The position numbers and the translations under genes were made by a program. DNA of 64,000 nt from Pontibacter diazotrophicus (GTDB taxonomy: Bacteria > Bacteroidota > Bacteroidia > Cytophagales > Hymenobacteraceae), in assembly GCF_003367245.1 (NCBI RefSeq), contig NZ_QRGR01000003.1, forward strand, positions 186,001 to 250,000, read 5' to 3'. This document shows, one piece after another, positions 17,404-25,824 of the stretch; positions within the stretch are counted from its first letter, which is position 1, and every line of letters begins with the position of its first letter. The notes beneath the pieces are model-generated. The model was given only the letters and a program-made list of their open reading frames with translations. It was not told where the DNA came from and searched no databases.

Positions 17404-17958
17404 ATGATAAGCGAAAAGGAAAGCATACGCCTGAGCAAGTTTCTGAGTCATGTTCTGAGGCACCGGCCCGAAAAGCTGGATATTACACTGGATGAGCAGG
17501 GATGGGCTGATGTTGATTTCCTGATCCGGCAAATGAACAGGAAAGGTCTGGCTGTCACTCCTGAAATGTTGCAGCATGTGGTGGAGACGAACAACAAAAA
17601 AAGGTTCGCCTTTGATGACAACAGAACAAAAATAAGGGCAAATCAGGGACACTCTGTTGCAGTAGAACTCTGCTATACTGCACAAACACCTCCCCCCATG
17701 CTTTACCATGGTACCAGCAAAAAACATTTGCAGGCCATACTGGCATCAGGACTTGAGAAAAGAAAGCGGCACCATGTGCATCTCTCTACTGATGTTGCTA
17801 CTGCCCTGCAGGTTGGGAGGAGACATGGCGAGGCAGTTGTATTATGCATCAACACAGCAGGCATGCATTCAGATGGATTTCAGTTCTTCGAGTCAGAAAA
17901 CAAGGTATGGCTCACAGAACAGGTACCGGTTCAGTACATAACTGTACTGGAAGGTTAG
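17404..17958 (+). CDS. kptA: RNA 2'-phosphotransferase (Tpt1/KptA)
   Basis: A 184-residue enzyme that removes an internal RNA 2'-phosphate using NAD+, releasing ADP-ribose 1'',2''-cyclic phosphate. The family hallmarks are in order: RLSKFLSHVLRHRPEKLDI at the start with the catalytic LRHRP, IRANQGHS near residue 80 with conserved Arg and His, and the ADP-ribosyl-transferase-like NAD pocket YHGTSKKHLQAIL and HVHLSTD. Eukaryotic Tpt1 acts in tRNA splicing; bacteria lack that pathway, and the bacterial substrate is uncertain. I chose the ATG at 17404 rather than the TTG at 17392 because the conserved part begins just after it. Probably in an operon with the upstream small protein. Confidence 0.93.
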   Translation: MISEKESIRLSKFLSHVLRHRPEKLDITLDEQGWADVDFLIRQMNRKGLAVTPEMLQHVVETNNKKRFAFDDNRTKIRANQGHSVAVELCYTAQTPPPMLYHGTSKKHLQAILASGLEKRKRHHVHLSTDVATALQVGRRHGEAVVLCINTAGMHSDGFQFFESENKVWLTEQVPVQYITVLEG

Positions 17959-18083
17959 AAGTGCTAATAATTCTTTGCCTTACAAGTTTTTTTCGCCGCC
18001 ACACATTTGCCGAATGAATTGTATACAGGCTTTTTAAACCGCCAATACTTCAGGAATCGTAAGAAGGATTAAGAGGAGAAAAG

Positions 18084-18767
18084 ATGATGAGGGTAGCGCA
18101 TGTATTTGAAGTCCTTTTGCTGGCGATGATGCCATTACTTAGCTTGGGGCAGGAACGCAGTTGGGAAATAGGCATAGCAGGCGGCGCTGTACATAACTTT
18201 AGGTCTCCCTTACGCATACAGCAGGCAGATGCAGCGCCGATACGTCTTATGGCCGATTACCGCACGGAGCCATTTACGCCACCGATTTATTATGACGTGC
18301 GGCTAAGTTCCTTGAAAGAAGAAAAGGGATGGGAGCTGAAATTTACACATCACAAGCTTATTCTCCATAACAATCCTCCGGAAGTACAGCGGTTATCCAT
18401 AACTGATGGTTTTAATTTACTCACGATTAACCGATTATGGCAAATCAAGGGGCTCACCTGGTCGGCCGGAGCAGGCATTGTTATCACGCACCCTGAGTCT
18501 ACTATCCGGAACAAGCCTTTCCCTGAGAACAGAGGCATTTTCCACAAAGGGTATTACATTTCCGGACCTACCGTGGAGGCCGCTGTCGCTAAACGATATT
18601 ATTTTTCTGAACGGTGGTTCGCTTTCTGCGAAGGCAGAGTCACAGCCTCTTATGTTCAGGTGCCTGTAGTGGACGGGCATGCACGGGTAACAAATGCAGC
18701 GGTGCACCTCCTTTTTGGTGCAGGAATGAGGTTGAACAAAATAAAGCAACCTGGCACTGAGAATTAA
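18084..18767 (+). CDS. Hypothetical exported protein, possible outer-membrane barrel
   Basis: A 227-residue protein with a Sec signal peptide (residues 1-22, ending LLSLGQ). The mature part alternates hydrophobic and polar residues in beta-strand-like stretches (WELKFTHHKLILH, RLWQIKGLTWSAGAGIVI, AAVHLLFGAGMRLNKI), suggesting a small outer-membrane barrel. The strands end close to the C-terminus, though the last residue is not the usual aromatic. It follows kptA by 125 bases on the same strand and converges with the cyclase gene, with only 14 bases between stops. No family recognised. Confidence 0.7.
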   Translation: MMRVAHVFEVLLLAMMPLLSLGQERSWEIGIAGGAVHNFRSPLRIQQADAAPIRLMADYRTEPFTPPIYYDVRLSSLKEEKGWELKFTHHKLILHNNPPEVQRLSITDGFNLLTINRLWQIKGLTWSAGAGIVITHPESTIRNKPFPENRGIFHKGYYISGPTVEAAVAKRYYFSERWFAFCEGRVTASYVQVPVVDGHARVTNAAVHLLFGAGMRLNKIKQPGTEN

Positions 18768-18781
18768 GCTCAAACTTGCGC

Positions 18782-19828
18782 TTACTCCAGCACTTCGTAG
18801 AGCATGACAGGGGTGATTTTGTTTTTAAGCTTCACTTCGCCTAACTGGCGGCACATAAAAGATTCTTTTACCTTCTCATAAACATTAGACGTGATCACTA
18901 TCTGACCTGGCTGGGCTGAGGCTTGCAAACGTTGCGCTACGTTTACTACATCGCCAATAACAGTATAATCCAGCCGTTTAAGTGAGGCCGAACCTATGTT
19001 ACCCGATACCATTTCGCCTGAACTTAAACCGATAGACACCTGTGGTTTGTATACGGTGCCATCAGACACTATTTCCTCAACGGCTTCAAATTCTTTCCTG
19101 ATGGCTATAGCTGCGTCTATTGCTCTGTCCAGGTGATACTCCCCCCTGAATACAGCGAGTATGGCATCTCCCATAAACTTATCTACATGGCCTTCCTGGG
19201 CTATCACCCCCTTCACCATCAGGTCAAACAGCCTGTTGAGTATGTTGATTACTGTATTGGCGGGCACATTCTCTGTAATAGCCGTAAAGCCACAAATGTC
19301 GATGAACATTACCGTGGCCTCTATCGTCTCGTTCAGCATCAGGCTGTTCTCAAATTCCTTATGCGTCATGAAGTTGAGAACATTCTCGTCCACATACATT
19401 TTGAGGATATTGTTTTCTTTGATGGCCTTCAGGGTTGCCCGCATCTGATTAACGTGCTGGAAGGTTTTCTCCATCGTAAGTTCCAGGTCTTCGAAGTTCA
19501 CTGGCTTGCATACAAAGTCGAAGGCCCCGCGGTTCATGGCTGTCCGGATGTTCTCCATATCGCCATAAGCTGACACGATAACTGCTTTGATGATGGGGTT
19601 TATTTCCGGAAGCTTTGTGAGCAGCGTTAAGCCATCCATCTCCGGCATGTTAATATCGCTGAGCACGATATCCAGATCAGGATGTTCCTGAAGCCTTTTC
19701 AATGCTTCTAAACCGTTCTGCGCAAAAACAAATTTGTAAGTGTTCTCCCGTATCTTCCGTCTGAACTTCTGTTTGATCAGAAGCTCCAGATCGGCCTCAT
19801 CATCTACCACGAGTATCTTTGCCATCAA
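18782..19828 (-). CDS. Response regulator fused to class III adenylate cyclase
   Basis: A 348-residue output protein. Residues 1-120 are a receiver domain with phospho-acceptor Asp58 (LSDINMPEMDG) and Lys108. A linker helix follows, and from about residue 168 a class III nucleotide cyclase catalytic domain. Metal-binding Asp177 (FIDICGF) and Asp221 (FMGDAIL), purine-selecting Lys217 and Thr289 (DYTVIGD), and transition-state Asn296 and Arg300 (VNVAQR) are all present. The domain should therefore be active, with Lys/Thr as in class IIIb adenylate cyclases. It probably makes cAMP when phosphorylated. The gene overlaps the upstream single-domain regulator by 4 bases (ATGA), indicating translational coupling, and lies downstream of two histidine kinases. 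Confidence 0.93.
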   Translation of the reverse strand: MMAKILVVDDEADLELLIKQKFRRKIRENTYKFVFAQNGLEALKRLQEHPDLDIVLSDINMPEMDGLTLLTKLPEINPIIKAVIVSAYGDMENIRTAMNRGAFDFVCKPVNFEDLELTMEKTFQHVNQMRATLKAIKENNILKMYVDENVLNFMTHKEFENSLMLNETIEATVMFIDICGFTAITENVPANTVINILNRLFDLMVKGVIAQEGHVDKFMGDAILAVFRGEYHLDRAIDAAIAIRKEFEAVEEIVSDGTVYKPQVSIGLSSGEMVSGNIGSASLKRLDYTVIGDVVNVAQRLQASAQPGQIVITSNVYEKVKESFMCRQLGEVKLKNKITPVMLYEVLE

Positions 19829-20202
19829 ATAGCCAGCGTTTTAAATTTATCCTTTAGAGCACTGAAGTCCAGCGGCTTTGTTAAAAAATCATCAGCTCCG
19901 TACTGCATCGCCTGCTGGTAATTTTCCTCATCACTATAAGCAGTGATCATCATGACAACCGGAGGAGGCGTATTGTATTTCCCCCTGATCTGCCGGAGCA
20001 ATTCGATACCGCTCATACCAGGCATGTTAATGTCGGACAATATGAGAACTATCTCCGAGGGATGTTGCTCCATATAATTAACCGCCTCTTCTCCGGAAAG
20101 AGCAAATGAAAAACTGATTTCGCCATTCCGTATCTCTTTGCGAAAGCGCTGTACAAACAGTGGCTGCACATCAGCTTCATCGTCAACTACAAGTACCTTC
20201 AT
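19825..20202 (-). CDS. Single-domain response regulator
   Basis: A 125-residue CheY-like receiver with no output domain. The acid pocket (VVDDEAD), phospho-acceptor Asp57 (LSDINMPGMSG), Thr/Ser switch region (MMITAYSD) and Lys109 (TKPLDF) are intact. Its start has the same DDEAD plus QRFRKEIR pattern as the receiver of the next gene, suggesting a duplication. It overlaps the cyclase-regulator gene by 4 bases, so the pair is coupled. It may act as a phosphate shuttle or sink between the nearby kinases and the cyclase; that is inference from order. Confidence 0.93.
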   Translation of the reverse strand: MKVLVVDDEADVQPLFVQRFRKEIRNGEISFSFALSGEEAVNYMEQHPSEIVLILSDINMPGMSGIELLRQIRGKYNTPPPVVMMITAYSDEENYQQAMQYGADDFLTKPLDFSALKDKFKTLAI

Positions 20203-20489
20203 CGTTTAAAATGTATAATACAATATAATTGAAAAAAACTTATATTATGTGTTTTTATACGCAGATTCATAAGAATTAATAATAGATTTAGACATAAACT
20301 GTTCCCTACAGATGCTGTATAATTGTTATTCTTCTCGGTGTTTTAACATTGTGAATCTTTAGCAGTTACAACCCTGCTCACTACTCATGAAATAGAACCA
20401 GTTGTTACCTCAATAGCCATCATTATGGATTGGGAATCCATAACTAATATTACTTCTTATGGCTTAAATTTTAAAGTGACCCGTTTCAC
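20203..20489. other. Intergenic region upstream of the response-regulator pair
   Basis: About 290 very AT-rich bases between the TPR kinase stop and the regulator pair start. A short hairpin lies at 20423-20443 (9-bp arms, ggg loop) but lacks a T-tail. The length suggests the regulator pair has its own promoter; no clear box was found. Confidence 0.4.
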
Positions 20490-22625
20490 TTAACTGTATC
20501 TGCCGCTTTTTTTAATTGACAACTGAATGATAAACTCAGTGTATTCGCCCTCCTGACTTTCTACCTGCAGCTTACCTCCGTGCCCTTTGGTAATGATGTC
20601 GTAGCTAAGCGAGAGCCCAAGTCCGGTGCCCTGTCCGCATGGTTTGGTTGTAAAAAAAGGCTGAAACAGCTTTTCCTTTACCTTCTCGCCAATACCTGTT
20701 CCATTATCGTGCACCCGCACCTCCACTTTATCGCTTAACTGCCGCGTACTTACGCGCACCTCCGGCTTATATTCCGGCCCTGACTGCCGCTGCTTCTGTT
20801 GAACGGCATAAAAGGCGTTATTGAACAGGTTAAGAAAAACACGTCCGATTTCCTGAGGCACCACTTTCATTTTGTGGAGCTTCTCATCAAAACGTGTAAT
20901 AAGGGCAGTGTTAAAGCTCTGGTCCTTTGCACGCAGACCGTGGTAAGCCAGGCGCATATACTCGTTTGCCAACGCGTTTAAATCTGTTTCCTCTTTCTGA
21001 CCTGTACTGTTGCGCGAGTGCTGTAGCATCCCCTTTACAATGGCTTCGGCCCTGTGCCCATGCTGCTGAATTTTGTGAAGGTTCTGAACGAGGTCAGCTA
21101 ATGATGCACGCGCCTCCTCCAGCTGGTTCGTATCCAGCTCCTGCTCAATTTCTGCGCACATTTCTACGCTTACTTCCGAAAAGTTAGTGACAAAATTCAG
21201 GGGGTTCTGGATTTCATGTGCAATGCCTGCCGTCAGTTCACCTAAAGAGGCCATCTTCTCAGACTGCACAAGCTGCGACTGCGTCGCCTTCAGGTCTGTC
21301 AGTGCTTTTCTAAGTACATCCCGCTGTAGCTCTGTCCGCTCTTTCTGCTCTTGTATTTCTTCGTTCAGTTGGGCTAACTCTTTATTACGTCGCCTGAACG
21401 CCTCCATTTCCTTGATAGATTTCTCTATCCCCCGTGTAATCTCCAGGTCAATCACTTTCTTGCTCATAGCATCACTGTAAATCTCTTTGTCAAGTGCTGT
21501 ATGTTTTTCATAGTGTAAAAGTGCCTCCTGGTACCTTTCTGCCTGCTTCAAAACTTTATAGTAGCCTTTGTGGATTTTGGAGAGTGTATCTTTTGCCTTT
21601 ATTTCCTCTCCTATTTTCAAGCCTTCATCTAGATACTCTATAGCTTTGGTGGTATCTGCCTTTGGATAAGCTTTATCACAATAGAGTTCGCTGAAGCTAA
21701 ACAAAACATCCGCCTGGCCCTTCTTATCATGTATCTCCACTCTTATCTGCTGGCTTCTGTTCCAGTTCAGCTGTGCCTTTTCATAGCTCCCGAGCTTAAG
21801 ATAAATGCTGCCAATATGCAATAGCGCATTTGCCTGTCCTTTCTTGTCTCCAATTGATTCCGCTATTGATAAGCTTTGCTGGCAGAATGCCAAGGCCTTT
21901 GCACAGTCTCCTATTTTATAGTAGGCGGTGCCTATGTTATCCAGACATCCCGCTTCCCCCCACCGGTCTCCGCTCAGTTTGCGGAGGCTTAAGCTCTGCT
22001 GATAGTACGAGAGCGCTTTGTTGAATTCATTGCTCTCATAGTAGATAAGGCCTATATTGTTCAACACATAGGATTCAGTTAAAGTGGCTTTCACCTTTCT
22101 TGCTTCCTGCAGGCTCTTCAGCAGGTAGTTTAGTGCCTTGCTGTAGCTCCCCAGGTATTTGTAAGTTATTCCCAAATCGTATAAGTTCAAGGGAATATCT
22201 TCCTGGTTCGACAGTTTTTCTCTTATAGCTAAAGCTTTGAATAAATATTCAAGTGAAGACGCATAGTTGCCCTGGCAACGTTCAATAATGCCTTTGTACT
22301 GCCACACATCAGCTTGACCTTTCAAGTCATCTAATGATTGGAAGATCGGAAACGCTTTCTCTAAGCAGCTAACCGCATTATCGTGCTCTGCGCGCCGGAT
22401 GTGGCAAAAGCCCAACGTCTGCAAGCCTTCTGCTTCGCCTTTTGCATAGGCTATACCTTCAGAAAGACGCACCGCTTCCTGGCTTAGTGCAAGCGCCTGA
22501 TTAGAACTGATAACCATAAGCGCTCTTGCTTCGCTATTCAAGATATCCACCTTTTGCTTAGTGGATTCAGCTACGGAAGACATGCCCCTCTTCTGCATCA
22601 GCGTCAAATTAGAAATAGCTCCCAT
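20490..22625 (-). CDS. TPR-containing sensor histidine kinase
   Basis: A 711-residue cytoplasmic kinase. Residues 30-380 form about nine tetratricopeptide repeats (LGxxYxxxGxxxKALxxxxQSL units such as GTAYYKIGDCAKALAFCQQS). A coiled coil spans about 400-455. The dimerisation/phospho-acceptor helix follows, with His470 in AGIAHEIQNPLNF, and then an HATPase_c domain with N-box NLFNNAFYAV, G1 box DNGTGI and G2 box GTGLGLSLS. No transmembrane segment or signal peptide is found, so the signal is probably sensed by protein binding to the TPRs. It lies upstream of the two response regulators on the same strand. Its kinase core is very similar to those of the kinases at 23195 and 25304. Confidence 0.93.
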   Translation of the reverse strand: MGAISNLTLMQKRGMSSVAESTKQKVDILNSEARALMVISSNQALALSQEAVRLSEGIAYAKGEAEGLQTLGFCHIRRAEHDNAVSCLEKAFPIFQSLDDLKGQADVWQYKGIIERCQGNYASSLEYLFKALAIREKLSNQEDIPLNLYDLGITYKYLGSYSKALNYLLKSLQEARKVKATLTESYVLNNIGLIYYESNEFNKALSYYQQSLSLRKLSGDRWGEAGCLDNIGTAYYKIGDCAKALAFCQQSLSIAESIGDKKGQANALLHIGSIYLKLGSYEKAQLNWNRSQQIRVEIHDKKGQADVLFSFSELYCDKAYPKADTTKAIEYLDEGLKIGEEIKAKDTLSKIHKGYYKVLKQAERYQEALLHYEKHTALDKEIYSDAMSKKVIDLEITRGIEKSIKEMEAFRRRNKELAQLNEEIQEQKERTELQRDVLRKALTDLKATQSQLVQSEKMASLGELTAGIAHEIQNPLNFVTNFSEVSVEMCAEIEQELDTNQLEEARASLADLVQNLHKIQQHGHRAEAIVKGMLQHSRNSTGQKEETDLNALANEYMRLAYHGLRAKDQSFNTALITRFDEKLHKMKVVPQEIGRVFLNLFNNAFYAVQQKQRQSGPEYKPEVRVSTRQLSDKVEVRVHDNGTGIGEKVKEKLFQPFFTTKPCGQGTGLGLSLSYDIITKGHGGKLQVESQEGEYTEFIIQLSIKKSGRYS

Positions 22626-23194
22626 TGTATTCGGCCTGGATCTTTATACGCAATGTCTTTTTTATTTAGAGTAGTATCTTTTTTCACGCCTGTCTAGTCT
22701 ACACCTGTACCCATTAGTGCCTGTGCCACTCATTGCAACCTTTATTCATTCGCACTACCATACCAAATGATAGTGATTAAGCACCGCTTCTCTGCCTTCC
22801 GCTATATAGCCCGGCTTATAACCGACAACGTTTGCCCTAACCACAAAGCCAAACAGGTCTGGCTTTGTGGTTAGGGCAAAGCCTGAAATATTCTTGTAGA
22901 ACTTCTTCGTTTGGTTCATATCCTTATTATACCTTAATGCAATAGGGTGAATAACAGGATCTTTGATATTGATGGCCAGAAGAGGATGTGTAGTAGTAAA
23001 ATTGAGACGAAAGACCTAAAAATCAGAAGTTAATACACCGGCGGTGCCAGATTGCAACCCGCTGTATCCTCCTCCTTGGGGTGAGGTAACAGACTGAATT
23101 TACTAATAAACCTCAAAGAATGAGGGAACCAGCGGATCAGCCAAATCAAATACAGCTTGATTTAGCCTGAGTGAAACAGATGATGTTGCTGCCT
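22626..23194. other. Intergenic region between the two large kinases
   Basis: About 570 bases between the leftward kinase genes. It holds a perfect inverted repeat (22831-22880) and should contain the promoter of the TPR kinase. No open frame with protein character was seen. Confidence 0.45.
22831..22880. repeat. Perfect inverted repeat, 20-bp arms
   Basis: Arm 22831-22850 (tttgccctaaccacaaagcc) is exactly complementary to 22861-22880, with a 10-base spacer (aaacaggtct). It lies 315 bases past the stop of the 23195 kinase. No T-run follows on either strand, so it is not a standard terminator. It could be an RNA hairpin, a protein site or a dispersed repeat. Confidence 0.75.
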
Positions 23195-25213
23195 TTAGTG
23201 TGGAATCAGCACCTTCTCATCTACATGCATCAAGGGCACCTGTATAATAAACTCACTGTACTGGCCTTCTGCTGTTTCAAAGTACAACTTTCCTCCATGG
23301 CCTTTCGTCACGATATCATGACTCAAAGACAGTCCTAAACCCGTTCCCTGGCCTGTTGGTTTGGTAGTGAAAAAAGGTTGAAATATCCGGCTTACTGCTT
23401 CTTTGGAGATTCCTGTGCCGTTGTCTTTCACTCTTATTTCAAAGGCATCCCCGAGGCGGTGTGTGCTTACGGTAATCTGTGGCTGATAGGCCAAGCCCGC
23501 CTGCTTTTGCTTTGTCTGCACCGCATAAAAGGCATTGTTCAACAGGTTCACTAACACCCTTCCCAGATCCTGCGGGATAATCTCTACCTTGCCCACCTCT
23601 TCATCAAACTCAGTGACAATTTTAGCTGTAAAAGTTTTGTCCTTTGCACGCAGGCCGTGGTAAGATATGCGCAGGTACTCATCCACAAAAGCGTTGATGT
23701 CTGTAGCCTCTTTGCGGCCCAGGCTCTTACGGGAATGTTGCAGCATGCCTTTTACAATGGAGTCAGCGCGCAGGCCGTGCGCGTAAATCTTGTCCAGGTT
23801 CTGCTTCAGCTCAGAGAGCAGGCTGGTAGCTTCGTTTCTTGGCTCTTCCTTCAGCAGCTGAAGCGGGCCATCGCGTAACTCATCCACCAGTTCAGTACTG
23901 ACTTCTGAAAAGTTATTAATGAAGTTCAGGGGGTTCTGGATTTCATGTGCAATACCTGCCGTCAATTCGCCCAGTGATGCCATCTTCTCCGACTGTACGA
24001 GTTGCGCCTGTGTAGCTTTCAGATTGTCCAGGGTGTGCTGCAGTTCCCTTTTCTGTTGCTCCAGTTCATTTGACTTACGCTCCAGTTCAGCAGTACGCTG
24101 CGCCACAAGGCTCTCCATTTGCTCTGCATAGCGCCTCAAAGATGCTGTCATTTTGTTAAACTGCTGCGCCAGCGCCCCTATCTCATCCTGTACCTCAACA
24201 GGCACCTCTACTTTCAGCTCACCGGCATTTACCCGTTCCACGCCTTCCAGTACATAGTTGAGGGGCCGCAACAAGCTTTTTTGAAAAAAAGGCGGAATTA
24301 CCAGCACAATGATGAGCGTGGATATTGGAATCAGGAAAGCCAGAAACTTCAGAGCATCTCTTGTATGTTCATCTGCCGCGCCAATGGCATTGTTGTTCCC
24401 ATATAGCATAAAGCCCAGCATGCCCAGAATAATAAGGTTAAGGCACATAAACAGGCCAACCAGTTTTGCCAGAAAAGTCGTTTTCTCCTGGGCATAGGTC
24501 ATATAATTGATAACAATACCCGTGATCAGCACCAGGTAAATGCCGTGATGAAGGGGTTCCCACCAGCTGGAGGTGATGCGGAAAATACCAAGATTTGCGT
24601 TTAGCCAGGCAATAACAAGTAGCAGGCACCAAAGGGCAAAAGCCCGGTACGCTTTTGTGTCGCGGGTAGAAGGCCTTTCCAGTTCTTTCCGTATTGCTTT
24701 CCACCCTCCCGAAAAAGAGATTGAATGACCAGAGCCGGGAGCTATTGCTCTTTTCGGCTGAACCTGAGCGGAAAAAATAGCTTTCCTTATAAATACATGC
24801 ACAAACCAAATGGCCAGTATAAGCTGTATAGGAAAGGTCCAGGGATAGCCCACCTGATGAAAATACAGGCCAACACACATCAGCACAAAACTTACAATGA
24901 GTACTACGCGCATTTCGCGCGGGAATGGGTTATACCGGTAAGCGTAGCAAAAAAGCAAATTATAGAGGCCCAGAATTACCAGTATAATACTGTGCACCCA
25001 CACTATTGGCATATAGGCGTAAGTGTCGAAAGCGGAATTACGGAGAAATGATACGGCATTATATAGTGTATGCAGTACAAACATACCTGTGATCAACAAG
25101 CCATCCTTCGATTTATTTTTGATGCTCAGCAGGTACATAGCTAACGTCAGGCAGAGTGTGAACTCGGCAAGAGCTGCTATCGACTGCGGTCGGAGTTGAA
25201 ACCATTCCATCAT
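23195..25213 (-). CDS. Membrane sensor histidine kinase with HAMP-like linker
   Basis: A 672-residue sensor kinase. The N-terminal 330 residues contain about eight hydrophobic helices in two blocks, residues 8-165 and 190-320. A HAMP-like segment (LLRPLNYVLEGVERVNAGELKVEV) is followed by a coiled coil (about 350-400) and the kinase core: phospho-acceptor His423 in AGIAHEIQNPLNF, N-box NLLNNAFYAV, DNGTGI and GTGLGLSLS. The multi-helix sensor resembles seven-transmembrane intracellular-kinase inputs but no known ligand pocket is recognised. The stretch just before the core (LKATQAQLVQSEKMASLGE) is almost the same as in the TPR kinase, pointing to duplication. Probable partners are the regulators at 18782-20202. 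Confidence 0.92.
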   Translation of the reverse strand: MMEWFQLRPQSIAALAEFTLCLTLAMYLLSIKNKSKDGLLITGMFVLHTLYNAVSFLRNSAFDTYAYMPIVWVHSIILVILGLYNLLFCYAYRYNPFPREMRVVLIVSFVLMCVGLYFHQVGYPWTFPIQLILAIWFVHVFIRKAIFSAQVQPKRAIAPGSGHSISFSGGWKAIRKELERPSTRDTKAYRAFALWCLLLVIAWLNANLGIFRITSSWWEPLHHGIYLVLITGIVINYMTYAQEKTTFLAKLVGLFMCLNLIILGMLGFMLYGNNNAIGAADEHTRDALKFLAFLIPISTLIIVLVIPPFFQKSLLRPLNYVLEGVERVNAGELKVEVPVEVQDEIGALAQQFNKMTASLRRYAEQMESLVAQRTAELERKSNELEQQKRELQHTLDNLKATQAQLVQSEKMASLGELTAGIAHEIQNPLNFINNFSEVSTELVDELRDGPLQLLKEEPRNEATSLLSELKQNLDKIYAHGLRADSIVKGMLQHSRKSLGRKEATDINAFVDEYLRISYHGLRAKDKTFTAKIVTEFDEEVGKVEIIPQDLGRVLVNLLNNAFYAVQTKQKQAGLAYQPQITVSTHRLGDAFEIRVKDNGTGISKEAVSRIFQPFFTTKPTGQGTGLGLSLSHDIVTKGHGGKLYFETAEGQYSEFIIQVPLMHVDEKVLIPH

Positions 25214-25303
25214 TTTTTACTCTAATTACTTTTCATACCCGCCTTTCTTCCCAATTTACTATCTGTTTAAGTATTCAAGATTATCCTGCACAGCCTTCCC
25301 GTC

Positions 25304-25824
25304 TTATACTGCTGCTTCATCAGCAGCAACCAGGTCTCTCACCGGCAGTGAAATGCTGAATTCCGCATATTCGTCCTTTTCTGTTTCCACCTGTAGCTTG
25401 CCTCCGTGGCCTTTCGTAATGATATTGTAGCTAAGCGAAAGCCCAAGGCCTGTGCCCTCCCCCGAGGGCTTTGTGGTAAAGAAAGGCTGAAAAAACTTAT
25501 TCTTTAAGTTTACTGCTATGCCTGTGCCATTGTCGCGCACCCGCACCTCTACCCTGCTCTCCAACTGACGAGTACTCACACGCACCTCCGGAACATAGCC
25601 CTGTACAGCCTGCTCCTGCCGCTGCTGTACGGCATAGAAAGCGTTGTTGAACAGGTTCAGGAATACCCGCTCCATCTCCTGCGGCACTACTTCTACCTTC
25701 TCTACTGCCGGAACAAAATCCTTGATCAGCCTCACGTTGAAGGCCTTGTCTTTGCCGAAGACATACCGAAATCAGTTAGCAGTAAAAGGCTAGCAAGCAT
25801 GAAGAGAGAACGATAGGCTTTCAT
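25304..25824 (-). pseudogene. Histidine kinase remnant: signal peptide joined to HATPase by deletion
   Basis: Residues of a third kinase. From a GTG at 25733-25735 a 143-codon frame encodes only the ATPase half: KVEVVPQEMERVFLNLFNNAFYAV (N-box), DNGTGI, and GTGLGLSLS. The frame stays open back to KDKAFNV, which aligns with AKDQSFN and AKDKTFT of the two intact kinases, but runs into a stop at FRYVFG upstream. In another frame, an ATG at 25822-25824 starts a signal-peptide-like sequence (MKAYRSLFMLASLLLLTDFG) that reaches a stop at 25732. The sensor, dimerisation helix and phospho-acceptor His are gone. An internal deletion with a frame change explains this. A short ATPase-only protein may still be made, but it could not autophosphorylate alone. 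Confidence 0.75.

Noticed and set aside
20423-20443. Short hairpin as a terminator of the TPR kinase
   Set aside because: The 9-bp arms are AT-rich and no U-tract follows in either direction.
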